Assembly: GCA_019359545.1 (NCBI GenBank)
Contig: JAHHHB010000021.1
Span: forward strand, 1-64,000
DNA length: 64,000 nt
Origin: Desmonostoc geniculatum HA4340-LM1
GTDB taxonomy: Bacteria > Cyanobacteriota > Cyanobacteriia > Cyanobacteriales > Nostocaceae
Direction of reading: 5' to 3'
Shown here: positions 44,534 to 53,371 of the stretch, one piece after another
How positions within the stretch are numbered: the stretch's first letter is position 1
How the letters are laid out: every line of letters begins with the position of its first letter
Made by a program: the position numbers and the translations under genes
Notes under the pieces: generated by a model
What the model was told of the DNA's origin: nothing
Database searches by the model: none
Seen by the model: only the letters and a program-made list of their open reading frames with translations

Positions 44534-45082
44534 CTACCTAGTGTGAAAAAATATTTGCGTCAGGTAGACTTCGCCTTGATTATTAGTAGCAACGCCAATT
44601 CCAGTGAGGTTGTAATTTCCTTTGATATTCTTCAGATGTCCGGGGCTTTTGACCCAACCAGTAACAGCTTCGGCTGCGGGGTCGCTATATCCCCGGTTGA
44701 AAGCCACATTTTCCGCTGCACTGTTGTAGCGAACGGGGACTGCTTTGACTCGCCCTTCAAACCCCTGATGGCTAAATGGAGTTTTACCTTTAGCCATATT
44801 TTGACTATGAATTCTTGCCTGTCGTGTGATGCTTGGATTTAGGGTCAACTTTGGTAGGCCTTTAGAAGCCCGATATTGATTAATTTGCTCAAAAACAGAT
44901 TTTTCTAGCTCAGTAGGTTTAAAACTAGGAGTCGATATTGCAGCCTGACTCGAAAAAAGCGACAACAGCTTATTACGGGTGGATGTATTTGTAGAATTGT
45001 GCCCTGGTATCGGAACAGTTGTTAATCCACTAGCAAGGACAAGCGCACTTAAAGCGATGCCAAAAGCAGTTTGTCGGAACAT
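44534..45082 (-). CDS. Secreted CAP (SCP/PR1-like) domain protein
   Basis: The product (182 residues from the ATG at 45082; an in-frame ATG at 45097 is possible) has a signal peptide (FGIALSALVLASGLTTVPIP) and one CAP domain: FEQINQYRASKGLPKLTLNP, ARIHSQNMAKGKTPFSHQGF, YNSAAENVAFNRGY and GWVKSPGHLKNIKGNYNLTG. The His, Glu, Glu and His residues of the CAP cavity are present. Bacterial CAP proteins are secreted and of varied function; enzymatic, lipid-binding and matrix roles have been proposed. A paralogue lies 300 bases upstream at 45381-45911. Confidence 0.9.
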   Translation of the reverse strand: MFRQTAFGIALSALVLASGLTTVPIPGHNSTNTSTRNKLLSLFSSQAAISTPSFKPTELEKSVFEQINQYRASKGLPKLTLNPSITRQARIHSQNMAKGKTPFSHQGFEGRVKAVPVRYNSAAENVAFNRGYSDPAAEAVTGWVKSPGHLKNIKGNYNLTGIGVATNNQGEVYLTQIFFHTR

Positions 45083-45380
45083 GGAGAATTGGGTCATATG
45101 TAGAGATATAAGACTTATACTCTACCTCATAGTTCCGAAAATATATACGAGAATACTATTAAGCATTGATGAATTTCGGCAATTTGACCATATCCTTTAC
45201 AGTGCATACAAACAATCATTTCCAATTGTCAATACTTCCATAGATAAACTTGTGGAAAATCACCGTTAGTTTTGTTCAAAATTGAATATTTTGATGAATT
45301 AGACACCTCCAAAGGCGTACAGCTGTACGCCCCTACAGATGTGTCAGGAATTTCGTGGAAAGGTATAAATCTTGCCCAAC

Positions 45381-45911
45381 TTATGTCCGAAGGAAGATTT
45401 GCGTGAAGTAGATTTGCCCTTTACTGTTGCTGGCAACACCAACCCCTGTCAAATTATAATTACCTTTAATATTGGCTAGATGCCCTGGACTTTGCAGCCA
45501 GCCCTGAACAGCTTGCTTCGCAGGGTCACTACTCCCTTGGTTGTAAGCAACATTTTCACCAGCTGCTTTGTAGGTAATACCGATCGCTTTCAAGCGCTCT
45601 TGAATTCCACTATGTCCAAAAGCGACTTTACCGCTAGCCATATTCTGACTGTGAATCCTGGCTTGATTATCGATGGCAGAATTACGAGTCAGGACTGGTA
45701 GCCCTTTAGAAGCTCTATAACTATTAATTTGACTGAAAACCGACTGTTCTATAGCAGCAGTGTTGATGGTAGATTGTGCAATCTCAACAGTATCACTTGA
45801 TATATGTGAAGACTTCGGCATGAAAGTTGGGTCTGTTATAGAAGTAGCGATCGCTCCACTACTGAGAAAAAGAGTTCCTAAACCAATGCCGTAGATTGTT
45901 GTTCTAATCAT
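45381..45911 (-). CDS. Secreted CAP domain protein, paralogue
   Basis: This 176-residue protein has a signal peptide (YGIGLGTLFLSSGAIATSIT) and a CAP domain closely similar to that of the neighbouring gene: SQINSYRASKGLPVLTRN, ARIHSQNMASGKVAFGHSGI, AAGENVAYNQGSSDPAKQAV and GWLQSPGHLANIKGNYNLTG. The two genes are tandem duplicates on the same strand. The spacer between them (45098-45380) contains a GGCGTACAGCTGTACGCC palindrome at 45314. The start is ATG. Confidence 0.9.
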   Translation of the reverse strand: MIRTTIYGIGLGTLFLSSGAIATSITDPTFMPKSSHISSDTVEIAQSTINTAAIEQSVFSQINSYRASKGLPVLTRNSAIDNQARIHSQNMASGKVAFGHSGIQERLKAIGITYKAAGENVAYNQGSSDPAKQAVQGWLQSPGHLANIKGNYNLTGVGVASNSKGQIYFTQIFLRT

Positions 45912-46252
45912 TTGCTGAAAGTAAACTTCCAGACCATCTAACCAGACTATTGTTGATTGAACAACTTGGTTATAGGTCTATATACCTTTGGTTATGGTGC
46001 TATCGGTTCAAAAACTACCAGGAAACTTTTAAATTTACAATCTTACAGAAAAATTGTGCTGTCCGTAGATAATTTTCTTCTAGCTTTAGGAAGATTATTT
46101 ATATTTTGGATTTTAGATTTTAGATTTTGGATTGAGAGTTTCTTTCTGAGATTTTCGCCAAATGTACAATTTTTTACTCAAACCTCTACCTCAAAAACGG
46201 AAACGCACAAATTATAACATTTTCAAAAATATTTGCCAAATATAAATAACCT

Positions 46253-46280
46253 GTAGGGGCGTACATCTGTACGCCCCTAC
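46253..46280. repeat. Palindrome GTAGGGGCGTACA
   Basis: GTAGGGGCGTACA is followed, after TC, by TGTACGCCCCTAC. A shorter relative with the same GGCGTACAGCTGTACGCC core is at 45314-45331. Confidence 0.85.
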
Positions 46281-46363
46281 AACATATCTATCTTTTGTGA
46301 ACTGGTATTACGAGTATGGAGTCAATCCAAAATCCAAAATCTAAAATCCAAAATTGTTTTGTA

Positions 46364-46651
46364 TTAATCTTGGCTGAGAGTTTGTAACTCTTCCTGGACG
46401 ACACGCAACACCCGGGCGATGTATTCTGCACGCCACTTTTCCCGCTCATTAATTACTTTGGCATCAGGTTCATAACCTTCAATTTCAGTAACCGATAAAA
46501 TACCTTTAACCTCTAGCAATCGTTCAATGGTGTCCAGGCGATCGCGCAGCACGGACACCTCACCAGTCAAAGCCATAACCATCGCCAACAATTTATCAAT
46601 TTGCGAATTTTCTAAGTAAACTGGTCGCTTACCCTTGGCTGTTTTCGGCAT
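46364..46651 (-). CDS. Conserved hypothetical protein, 95 residues
   Basis: The product starts at an ATG and begins MPKTAKGKRPVYLENSQIDK. It continues with a helical region that looks like a short coiled coil (LLAMVMALTGEVSVLRDRLD, TIERLLEV) and ends in EKWRAEYIARVLRVVQEEL. It could be a small dimeric adaptor. I do not recognise a named family. It lies 97 bases after the methyltransferase gene on the same strand and could belong to the same transcript. Confidence 0.6.
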   Translation of the reverse strand: MPKTAKGKRPVYLENSQIDKLLAMVMALTGEVSVLRDRLDTIERLLEVKGILSVTEIEGYEPDAKVINEREKWRAEYIARVLRVVQEELQTLSQD

Positions 46652-46747
46652 CCTAACTCCAATTCTCCAAAAACGAGGTTACACAACAAAAGAAGGAAAC
46701 CCAGATAAAATCTGACTTCCTCAATTACGAATTACGAATTAATCTAC

Positions 46748-47884
46748 TTACTTGGTTGCAGCAACCACAAACCAAGTGCCAAAACTCTTAGACTTATCAC
46801 CTTGAGCTTTCCATGCCCCATTAGGAACAAATTTCTCAAATGTCTTATCTGCTGCAAAACCAGCTTCAGTAGCTAGCGCCACCAAATCTAAATCGCGTAC
46901 AGCACTCCAGAAGGGTTCGTTGTTGTTAGCAGTTTCCCAATCAAAAACAAACTGTGTATAGGCATCCATGTGACGATACAGGGGTGCTTCTACATGAATC
47001 ATCATCCCGCCGGGACCTAGTAGACGATAAGATTCTTCCATTACTTGACGGACGGCTGGCGGCGGAATTTCATGTAGCAAAATGTGAGAAACCACTAAGT
47101 CAAAAGATTCATCCGGAAAGTTAGTGTGATCGGCATTTTGCTGAGAAAAGTGTACGCGTTTGCCCAAAGATTCGGCTCTTGCATGACCGTAACGCAGCAT
47201 AGCTGCACCTATATCTATGGCGTGGACTTCTGCATCTGGGTAACCATCTACATAGGGTAATGTACTATGGCCGACAGAGCATCCCATATCGAGAATTTTT
47301 CTCGGTCGAAAATCGGGATACTCTGGCAGAAGATAGTTTTGGACTATGGATAACCCCATGTCATCGTTGAGTGGTCCCAACCAACCCACACCATAAACAT
47401 AAGCGCCGCGATCGTAAGTTGCGCCAGCGGCTACATCATCAGCGGTAAATTCGCCGTGATATCCTCCAGGCATACAGTGAATATCTACAGCTTTTTGATG
47501 AGTAGGTGTTTGAAAATTCGGGTCGAGGGTTAAAGTACCTAGTTCACTACCTTTGTCTTTAGCCCGTTCAATCAACTCTGGCAGTTGTCTATCAACGCTG
47601 GCATTTACAGCATCCCATAACATTTCTTGGCTAATCCGCTTCAGGGCACTAGTCCAGCTGTAGTAGGGTTCGTGCTGCATTACTTCCCGAATTTCATAAC
47701 GATTTTGGGGAGGACGCTGATGTTCTTGTTCAAACTTCGGCTTGGCTAATTTTTCATAAATTACTTTATTGCCAGGAGAGAGATTCCGGAAAATGTGCAG
47801 TTTTAAACTTTGGACAAACTCTTGGCGTGCCAACTCGTCTTGAGTGGTTTTCGGTAGCATAGCATGTTGCAATTGTTGATCCAT
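46748..47884 (-). CDS. SAM-dependent methyltransferase
   Basis: The 378-residue product has an N-terminal helical extension of about 190 residues (including GNKVIYEKLAKPKFEQEHQR), then a class I methyltransferase domain. Motif I is KILDMGCSVGHSTLPYVDGY, followed by VHAIDIGAAMLRYGHARAES, QQNADHTNFPDESFDLVVSH and a post-motif with RLLGPGGMMIHVEAPLYRH. The substrate is unknown. It lies 34 bases downstream of trpB on the same strand, so co-transcription is likely; whether it acts on an indole or tryptophan product is only a guess from position. The start is ATG. Confidence 0.82.
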   Translation of the reverse strand: MDQQLQHAMLPKTTQDELARQEFVQSLKLHIFRNLSPGNKVIYEKLAKPKFEQEHQRPPQNRYEIREVMQHEPYYSWTSALKRISQEMLWDAVNASVDRQLPELIERAKDKGSELGTLTLDPNFQTPTHQKAVDIHCMPGGYHGEFTADDVAAGATYDRGAYVYGVGWLGPLNDDMGLSIVQNYLLPEYPDFRPRKILDMGCSVGHSTLPYVDGYPDAEVHAIDIGAAMLRYGHARAESLGKRVHFSQQNADHTNFPDESFDLVVSHILLHEIPPPAVRQVMEESYRLLGPGGMMIHVEAPLYRHMDAYTQFVFDWETANNNEPFWSAVRDLDLVALATEAGFAADKTFEKFVPNGAWKAQGDKSKSFGTWFVVAATK

Positions 47885-47918
47885 TGTTGCTTTTTGCCTG
47901 TATTTTACGTATATTTAT

Positions 47919-49154
47919 CTAGAAATTATTTAAAAACTTGGCTACTGTTTGCACATCCTTGTCACCGCGTCCAGAGCAGTTGATGATAATCCGAGGACTG
48001 CCGGATAGTTGGGGACATAGGGTTTCCAAGTAGGCGATCGCATGAGCTGTTTCCAATGCCGGGATAATCCCTTCCAATTTCGATAATCGCTGGAATGCTG
48101 CCAAAGCCTCTGCATCCGTCACGCTATAGTATTCGGCGCGACCAATATCCTTTAAATAGCTATGTTCTGGTCCCACACCGGGATAATCTAACCCTGCACT
48201 GATTGAGTGTGCCTCAATGATTTGTCCATCCTCATCTTGCAGCAAATAGCTCATTGCTCCGTGCAATACACCAACTCGCCCTTTTGTCAAGGTAGCTGCG
48301 TGTTTTTCGGTGTTGACACCTTCTCCGGCTGCCTCAACTCCAATTAACCGTATCGAAGGTTCATTGAGAAACTCATAAAATAGTCCCATAGCATTGGAAC
48401 CACCACCTACACAAGCCATAAGGATATCAGGCAATCCACCCCATTTTTCCATTGCTTGGGCGCGAGTTTCCTGACCTATGACTGCATGGAAATCACGTAC
48501 CATCATTGGGTAAGGATGAGGCCCTGCTACTGAACCCAGGATGTAGTGGGTAGTTTCCACATTCGTCACCCAATCCCGAATTGCTTCGGAGGTGGCATCC
48601 TTGAGGGTTCCCGTTCCTGCTTCCACCGGGCGTACTTCTGCCCCCATTAACCGCATTCTCAAGACATTCAAGGATTGGCGTTCCATATCATGAACGCCCA
48701 TATAAATTACGCATTCGAGTCCAAAACGAGCGCAAACCGTGGCTGTGGCAACTCCATGTTGTCCAGCACCGGTTTCGGCAATAATTCGCTGTTTGCCCAT
48801 GCGCTTTGCCAACAATACTTGACCAAGGGCATTATTAATTTTGTGAGCGCCAGTGTGATTTAAATCTTCACGTTTTAAGAAAATTTGTGGCCCGGTGCGA
48901 TCGGGACGGGCATAGTGAGCAGTCAGGCGTTCAGCGAAATACAATGGTGTGGCACGTCCTACATAATCCCGCAACAACTGCTGTAGTTCTGCTTGAAACC
49001 CAGGATCGTTGCGGTACTGCTGATAAGCTGTTTCTAATTCAGCAAGAGCAGGCATTAGCGTTTCAGATACATATTTACCGCCAAAGCGTCCAAAGCGACC
49101 TAGTGTATCGGGAACTTGAGCAGTTGAGTTTGTAGAGAGGGGAGTAGTAGTCAC
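47919..49154 (-). CDS. trpB: Tryptophan synthase beta chain
   Basis: TrpB is a PLP enzyme that joins indole and serine to make tryptophan, working with TrpA. The 411-residue product shows [20 protein letters not shown], the PLP Lys105 in [39 protein letters not shown], and the phosphate-binding [10 protein letters not shown]. The start is GTG at 49154, as no in-frame ATG precedes the conserved N-terminus. No trpA is in the window; trpC is 6 kb away. The gene leads a unit with a methyltransferase. Confidence 0.95.
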   Translation of the reverse strand: MTTTPLSTNSTAQVPDTLGRFGRFGGKYVSETLMPALAELETAYQQYRNDPGFQAELQQLLRDYVGRATPLYFAERLTAHYARPDRTGPQIFLKREDLNHTGAHKINNALGQVLLAKRMGKQRIIAETGAGQHGVATATVCARFGLECVIYMGVHDMERQSLNVLRMRLMGAEVRPVEAGTGTLKDATSEAIRDWVTNVETTHYILGSVAGPHPYPMMVRDFHAVIGQETRAQAMEKWGGLPDILMACVGGGSNAMGLFYEFLNEPSIRLIGVEAAGEGVNTEKHAATLTKGRVGVLHGAMSYLLQDEDGQIIEAHSISAGLDYPGVGPEHSYLKDIGRAEYYSVTDAEALAAFQRLSKLEGIIPALETAHAIAYLETLCPQLSGSPRIIINCSGRGDKDVQTVAKFLNNF

Positions 49155-49553
49155 AGGCTGATTTTGATGAGGGAAATGACTTAATTATATAACTCATGAA
49201 ATTTTTCTAACCCTTTTGTGTTTCCTTTGGACTCAAGCTCTTGCCTAATTAACGTCCCTGGATATTGGTTTTATGACTTGTGCGAATATCAAGCCACCTT
49301 AAACCTTCAGAATCTGTCTTTGCATGAAGGCAAACGCCCACAAAAAATGATTTTTCCTCACTTGCTCCCAAAGGTGGATATTCAGAAAAAATTTGTTTAA
49401 TAACTAGTTAGGCCGCCAGAGTGTTTGGGAATACTGAGCTTGTATTTCGAAAATCAGGGTACGCAAGAGCCTGCGCTGATCTCAACCTGTATCTCTAGTC
49501 AAAGATTTGACAATGACGAATGAACCTCGGCAGCAAATGTAGATTGATGAATT
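49155..49553. other. Spacer upstream of trpB and the MHYT gene
   Basis: This 399-base spacer separates two divergent genes. I see no small gene, no obvious leader peptide rich in Trp codons, and no attenuator-like hairpins upstream of trpB. Confidence 0.45.
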
Positions 49554-49940
49554 ATGCCTGTTTCCTACGATCTAAATTTAGTAGCTCTCTCGGTTATAAT
49601 CGCTGTTCTCTCCGCTTATACAGCTGTGGATCTAGCAGAACGAATCGCAACGGCTAAAGGGTGGTCTTCGATTGGTTGGTTGATTGGTGGTGCAAGTTGC
49701 TTTGGAATTGGTATCTGGTCGATGCATTTTGTTGGTATGTTGGCGTTTCATCTAACCGTACCAATCAGTTATGACTTTTTGATTGTTTTAGTTTCTGTCT
49801 TACCTGCAATTTTGTCGTCAGGGTTTGCCCTATGGATTGCTAGCCGTAAAACGCTTCAGATTCCTAACCTGCTAGGTGCAAGCCTAGTAATGGGGACGGG
49901 CATCACTACCATGCACTATACAGGCATGGCTCTCCCCTAG
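49554..49940 (+). pseudogene. Truncated MHYT-domain sensor
   Basis: The 128-residue frame encodes a run of membrane helices with two MHYT-type motifs, WSMHFVGM and TTMHYTGM, each in a helix near an outer face as in MHYT sensors. These are thought to bind copper and sense a diatomic gas. The frame stops at TAG (49938-49940) just after the second motif, where relatives continue with a third motif and then GGDEF, EAL or kinase domains. Nothing recognisable follows. It is probably the surviving 5' end of a signalling gene. Confidence 0.7.
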
Positions 49941-50120
49941 AGGATGCAACTTGAATGCTCATTAGCTTTAGCCAATGTCTCGCAAGGAAGTTAGCATCAA
50001 CTGAATGAGACAGTGTTATATGATAGTCGTATGACCTACAGTTGAGCAATTGTTGTTGCTGTTCCCGAACTTTAAGATTTAATCTTCCACTGCGTTGAAA
50101 TTTTTCTTAATCAATATTTT

Positions 50121-50468
50121 ATGTCTTCTTCTAATTCCAAATCTTCCGATAAAAACTTTATCTACCGCGAATTTGGCAACGATAACTCTGCCGCTACAGA
50201 AAGACCAATTCCAGAATTACCCCCACAACAACAAAATCTCAAAGTACAAGCTTCCCGCAAAGGACGCAAGGGGAAAACCGTCACCGTGATTAGCGGTTTT
50301 CAAGCCAAACCAGAAACTTTAGCAGATTTGGTCAAACAGTTGAAAACTCAGTGTGGTACAGGTGGGACAATTAAAGACAACGAAATTGAAATTCAAGGCG
50401 ACCACAAGCAGAAAATTGTCGAGATTTTGACTAAGCTTGGTTACAAAGCTAAAATCAGCGGTGGCTAG
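50121..50468 (+). CDS. SUI1/YciH-family translation factor
   Basis: This 115-residue protein has a polar N-terminal tail (residues 1-45) and a SUI1 domain: GKTVTVISGFQAKPETLADL, VKQLKTQCGTGGTIKDNEIE, IQGDHKQKIVEILTKLGYKA. Bacterial YciH/SUI1 proteins resemble eIF1 and influence start-site selection. The gene is complete and begins at an ATG. It stands alone between the MHYT remnant and a small membrane-protein gene. Confidence 0.9.
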   Translation: MSSSNSKSSDKNFIYREFGNDNSAATERPIPELPPQQQNLKVQASRKGRKGKTVTVISGFQAKPETLADLVKQLKTQCGTGGTIKDNEIEIQGDHKQKIVEILTKLGYKAKISGG

Positions 50469-50613
50469 TCTTGAGTGAGTGCGGTTTACCGCATCCCAAC
50501 CCCAATCTAGATTAAGAGGGTCAATGTTATCTTTGAGAAGTATAAATATGCTTGAACAGTGGTGAATAACTAGCCCGACAAGCTGTATTAGATGAGATTA
50601 ATAGGAGGTTTAA

Positions 50614-50772
50614 ATGGATTTAGTTCGGATTCTGTGTGCAATTTTCGTACCCCCTTTGGGAGTTTTTTTGCAAGTAGGTTTTGGTATAGACTTTTGGATT
50701 AATATAGTTTTAACGCTTTTTGGTTACATTCCTGGCATTATTCATGCAGTGTGGATAATTGCTAAGAAATAA
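50614..50772 (+). CDS. YqaE/Pmp3-family small membrane protein
   Basis: A perfect AGGAGG at 50603-50608 lies 5 bases before the ATG. The 52-residue product has the two helices and family pattern of Pmp3/YqaE: RILCAIFVPPLGVFLQVGFG, then DFWINIVLTLFGYIPGIIHA and VWIIAKK. Such proteins are linked to membrane potential and salt or cold stress. The ORF is easy to miss because of its length. It stands alone. Confidence 0.88.
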   Translation: MDLVRILCAIFVPPLGVFLQVGFGIDFWINIVLTLFGYIPGIIHAVWIIAKK

Positions 50773-50835
50773 AATTCTTTGTAGGGTAAGTTGGATGTAC
50801 CAATTTCGGCGTTAAAGATGCTGAAGAAGATTTCC

Positions 50836-50863
50836 GTAGAGGTAATTCATGAATTGCCTCTAC
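50836..50863. repeat. Palindrome GTAGAGGTAATTCAT
   Basis: GTAGAGGTAATTCAT is followed by its near-perfect inverse GAATTGCCTCTAC, with one G:T-type mismatch. It is related to the perfect palindrome GTAGGGGCAATTCAT at 57917-57944. Confidence 0.8.
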
Positions 50864-51079
50864 AAAATGATTAACGCAAAAGTTAAAAGAAAGAAGAATA
50901 AAATCGTCTTACTGAATTAGTTATCAGAATTGAAATCATAACTGATGATGAGTTGATTTTCTTACCATCGTTTTTATCTGTAAAGTATTTCTGAGGCAAA
51001 ATATTAGCGGATGCTCTCAATCTTCAAGCAATAAATATCGGATCTCTGATTGAGAGAATACGCTACTAATCTTGGTTAA

Positions 51080-51784
51080 TCAGGTAATTATAGTTACTCC
51101 TCCCGTATCTAAATCGTAACGACCTCCGACAATTTTTAATTTACCGGACTGTAAACGCTCAGTTAAGAGCCGCGATCGCTTCAGTCGTGTAATTTGATAT
51201 TGCACATTCGCAATCACAGCATTCTCAACCGCGTCCCCTGGCTGAAGTTTGGCACTTTTGACCACTGGCTTAATCGCCTCAACAAAGCTACCAATATCAC
51301 CGAGTAACGCTTCATTTTTCACAGCGGCGGTTACGGCTCCACATCGCTCATGACCCAGCACCATCAGCAGTGGTGTACCTAATAAAGTAACGGCATATTC
51401 GATACTACCGAGGGATTCTGGCGTGGCAATATTTCCGGCGAGGCGAACATCAAATATGTCTCCGATACCCTGGTCAAAAATAATTTCTGCGGGTACTCGT
51501 GAATCCGCACAACTGAGGATAGTTGCAAACGGATGTTGCGCTTGAGCAACTTCCTGCAACCGAGCCGCAGATTGATCGGGATATTGGGGTTGATGCTGAA
51601 CAAACCGCTGATTTCCCTCTATCAGTTTTTGCAATGCGTCCTCGGGACTGAGATTTTGAGGAGGCAATTCGGCAGCTTTGGCCTGTTTAACTTGACAGAC
51701 AAAATCGCTGGCGGTTAGCATTATCCCAAATGCTCCTGTGACCCCTAACTTTAAAAAGTCACGACGTTCTATGAAATGCTTCAT
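51080..51784 (-). CDS. Tat-exported beta-class carbonic anhydrase
   Basis: The enzyme interconverts CO2 and bicarbonate. The 234-residue product begins with a twin-Arg signal (ERRDFLKLGVTGAFG, ending near KAAELPP), which predicts export to the periplasm or thylakoid lumen. The beta-CA zinc site is intact: Cys92 and Asp94 in SCADSRV, His145 and Cys148 in GHERCGA. It resembles EcaB-type external CAs. It is the third gene of the sbtA-sbtB unit (15 bases after sbtB), so it should supply or recapture bicarbonate next to the transporter. No ribosome binding site is visible, which suggests translational coupling. Confidence 0.9.
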   Translation of the reverse strand: MKHFIERRDFLKLGVTGAFGIMLTASDFVCQVKQAKAAELPPQNLSPEDALQKLIEGNQRFVQHQPQYPDQSAARLQEVAQAQHPFATILSCADSRVPAEIIFDQGIGDIFDVRLAGNIATPESLGSIEYAVTLLGTPLLMVLGHERCGAVTAAVKNEALLGDIGSFVEAIKPVVKSAKLQPGDAVENAVIANVQYQITRLKRSRLLTERLQSGKLKIVGGRYDLDTGGVTIIT

Positions 51785-51799
51785 TGGATTTATATTATT

Positions 51800-52111
51800 T
51801 TATAATGATGCAACACACTTCATCGAGCGAATTTCCATTACGTCGGAGACGTAACAAGTTCCCCCAAACTTATTAAGCACTGGTCTAATGTTTTCGACAA
51901 CACGCTTGATTTCTTCTGGCATACAAAACGCGATGATGTAAACATTATCAAGCATCGTCATGTCTAAATCTTCCGTCGTTCCTCGTAATCCTTTGCCAGC
52001 AACATTTCGGATTACAGCATGACCATGTACACCAGACTTGTCTAGAGTATCTAAAATTTTGCCAAGCTCAAAAGAGTTGGCGATAATTTCTATCTTTTTA
52101 ACTAGATGCAT
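51800..52111 (-). CDS. sbtB: PII-like carbon regulator SbtB
   Basis: SbtB is a trimeric PII-like protein that binds adenine nucleotides and regulates the bicarbonate transporter SbtA. The 103-residue product (KKIEIIANSFELGKILDTLD, GVHGHAVIRNVAGKGLRGTT, VYIIAFCMPEEIKRVVENIR) fits the family. The ATG at 52111 is chosen since GGAGG lies about 7 bases upstream, inside the end of sbtA. The protein ends SDVMEIRSMKCVASL and lacks the C-terminal CGPxGC R-loop of well-studied SbtB proteins. It starts 4 bases after the sbtA stop codon. Confidence 0.9.
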   Translation of the reverse strand: MHLVKKIEIIANSFELGKILDTLDKSGVHGHAVIRNVAGKGLRGTTEDLDMTMLDNVYIIAFCMPEEIKRVVENIRPVLNKFGGTCYVSDVMEIRSMKCVASL

Positions 52112-52115
52112 GTTA

Positions 52116-53084
52116 TTACCTCCAAAACATGTTAATTCCGTAGAGATATAACGGAATTCCCACAATAATATTGAACGGAAATGTAACTGCTAGAGCTGTA
52201 GAAACGTACAGGCTTGGGTTTGCTTCTGGAACAGTCATCCGCATAGCAGCTGGCACAGCAATGTAAGAAGCACTGGCACACAATACCGCGAACAAGAGCG
52301 AATCACCCTGAGGCATATTGATGAATTTGGCGATCGCCAACCCAATGCCTGCATTAACTATTGGAATTAGTATGGCAAATAAAATCAGAAAAACTCCCGT
52401 TTTTTGCAAGTCTTTAATTCTCTTGGCAGCCACTAGTCCCATATCTAGAAGAAAGAAGCTGAGAACACCATAAAACATCCCCTGAGTAAAGGGTTCTAAA
52501 GTCTTCCCACCACGTTCTCCTGTTAAGAAGCCTATTATCAGGCTACCAACCAAGAGAAAGACTGAACTGTTAAGAAATGCTTCTTGCAAAACTTCTCCCC
52601 AAGCAAACTCTCGCTTTTCATCTACGGAGAATAAATTCACTAGGATCAGACCAACGATGATGGCTGGAGATTCCATCAGGGCAAGGGCTGCTACCATGTA
52701 GCCATCAAAGCCAATACCAAGCTCGTTCAGAAAGGAGCTAGCGGTGATGAAGGTGACAGCACTGATAGAACCGTATGTTGCAGCGATCGCCGCAGCATCG
52801 TAAATAGCTAGCTTCAGCTTGAGGATAAAAAACGTGTAAACGGGGACAAAACAAGCCATCAACATGGCTACTGCAAGTGTCAGAACTACTTCCTGAGTGA
52901 TTCCGCTTTTGACGAGTTCTACCCCTCCTTTAAAACCAATCGATAATAGTAGATAAAGCGAAAGCAGTTTCGGCACTGGTGGAGGAATTTCTAGATCTGA
53001 CTTGACAAAAACGGCAGTCATACCTAAAAAGAAAAACAGGACTGGCGGATTCAGGATGTTGGATACTATCAAGCTAACATCCAT
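52116..53084 (-). CDS. sbtA: Sodium-dependent bicarbonate transporter SbtA
   Basis: SbtA imports bicarbonate with Na+ across the plasma membrane as part of the CO2-concentrating mechanism. The 322-residue product is a multi-helix membrane protein with PPVLFFFLGMTAVFVKSDLE, LYLLLSIGFKGGVELVKSGI, AATYGSISAVTFITASSFL and, in its second half, FLLDMGLVAAKRIKDL and CASASYIAVPAAMRMTVPEA. These are two inverted repeats of the SbtA fold. The ATG at 53084 is chosen because AGGAGG lies about 8 bases upstream; a GTG two codons earlier is too close to that site. It leads the sbtA-sbtB-CA unit. Confidence 0.93.
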   Translation of the reverse strand: MDVSLIVSNILNPPVLFFFLGMTAVFVKSDLEIPPPVPKLLSLYLLLSIGFKGGVELVKSGITQEVVLTLAVAMLMACFVPVYTFFILKLKLAIYDAAAIAATYGSISAVTFITASSFLNELGIGFDGYMVAALALMESPAIIVGLILVNLFSVDEKREFAWGEVLQEAFLNSSVFLLVGSLIIGFLTGERGGKTLEPFTQGMFYGVLSFFLLDMGLVAAKRIKDLQKTGVFLILFAILIPIVNAGIGLAIAKFINMPQGDSLLFAVLCASASYIAVPAAMRMTVPEANPSLYVSTALAVTFPFNIIVGIPLYLYGINMFWR

Positions 53085-53200
53085 TTCCACCCCTCCTGAT
53101 ACTGGTAAAGTTGGGAATTAAAACAATTTCTCATCTGAAAAAATTTAATGGCTCGATCATGATGTATCGTGTCTTGTTACCCAATGTCAATCGGGCAATG

Positions 53201-53231
53201 AAAAACTCCACCCGCGAGGGATGGAGTTTTT
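53201..53231 (-). terminator. Bidirectional terminator between the CA gene and sbtA
   Basis: AAAAACTCCACCC-gcga-GGGATGGAGTTTTT forms a strong stem with A- and T-runs at both ends. It ends transcripts from the upstream carbonic anhydrase gene and makes the sbtA unit transcriptionally separate. A GGGAGTGGGGAGTGGGG array follows. Confidence 0.85.
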
Positions 53232-53371
53232 GGGAGTGGGGAGTGGGGGAGATGAGGGGGATGAGGGGGATGAGGGAGTGTGGAAGGAGATTATAAAAAA
53301 GCTTCCCACACCTGAGAATGCCCCACTCCCTACTCCCCACTTTCACCAGCCATTTTTGGCTTGACAGAGTA

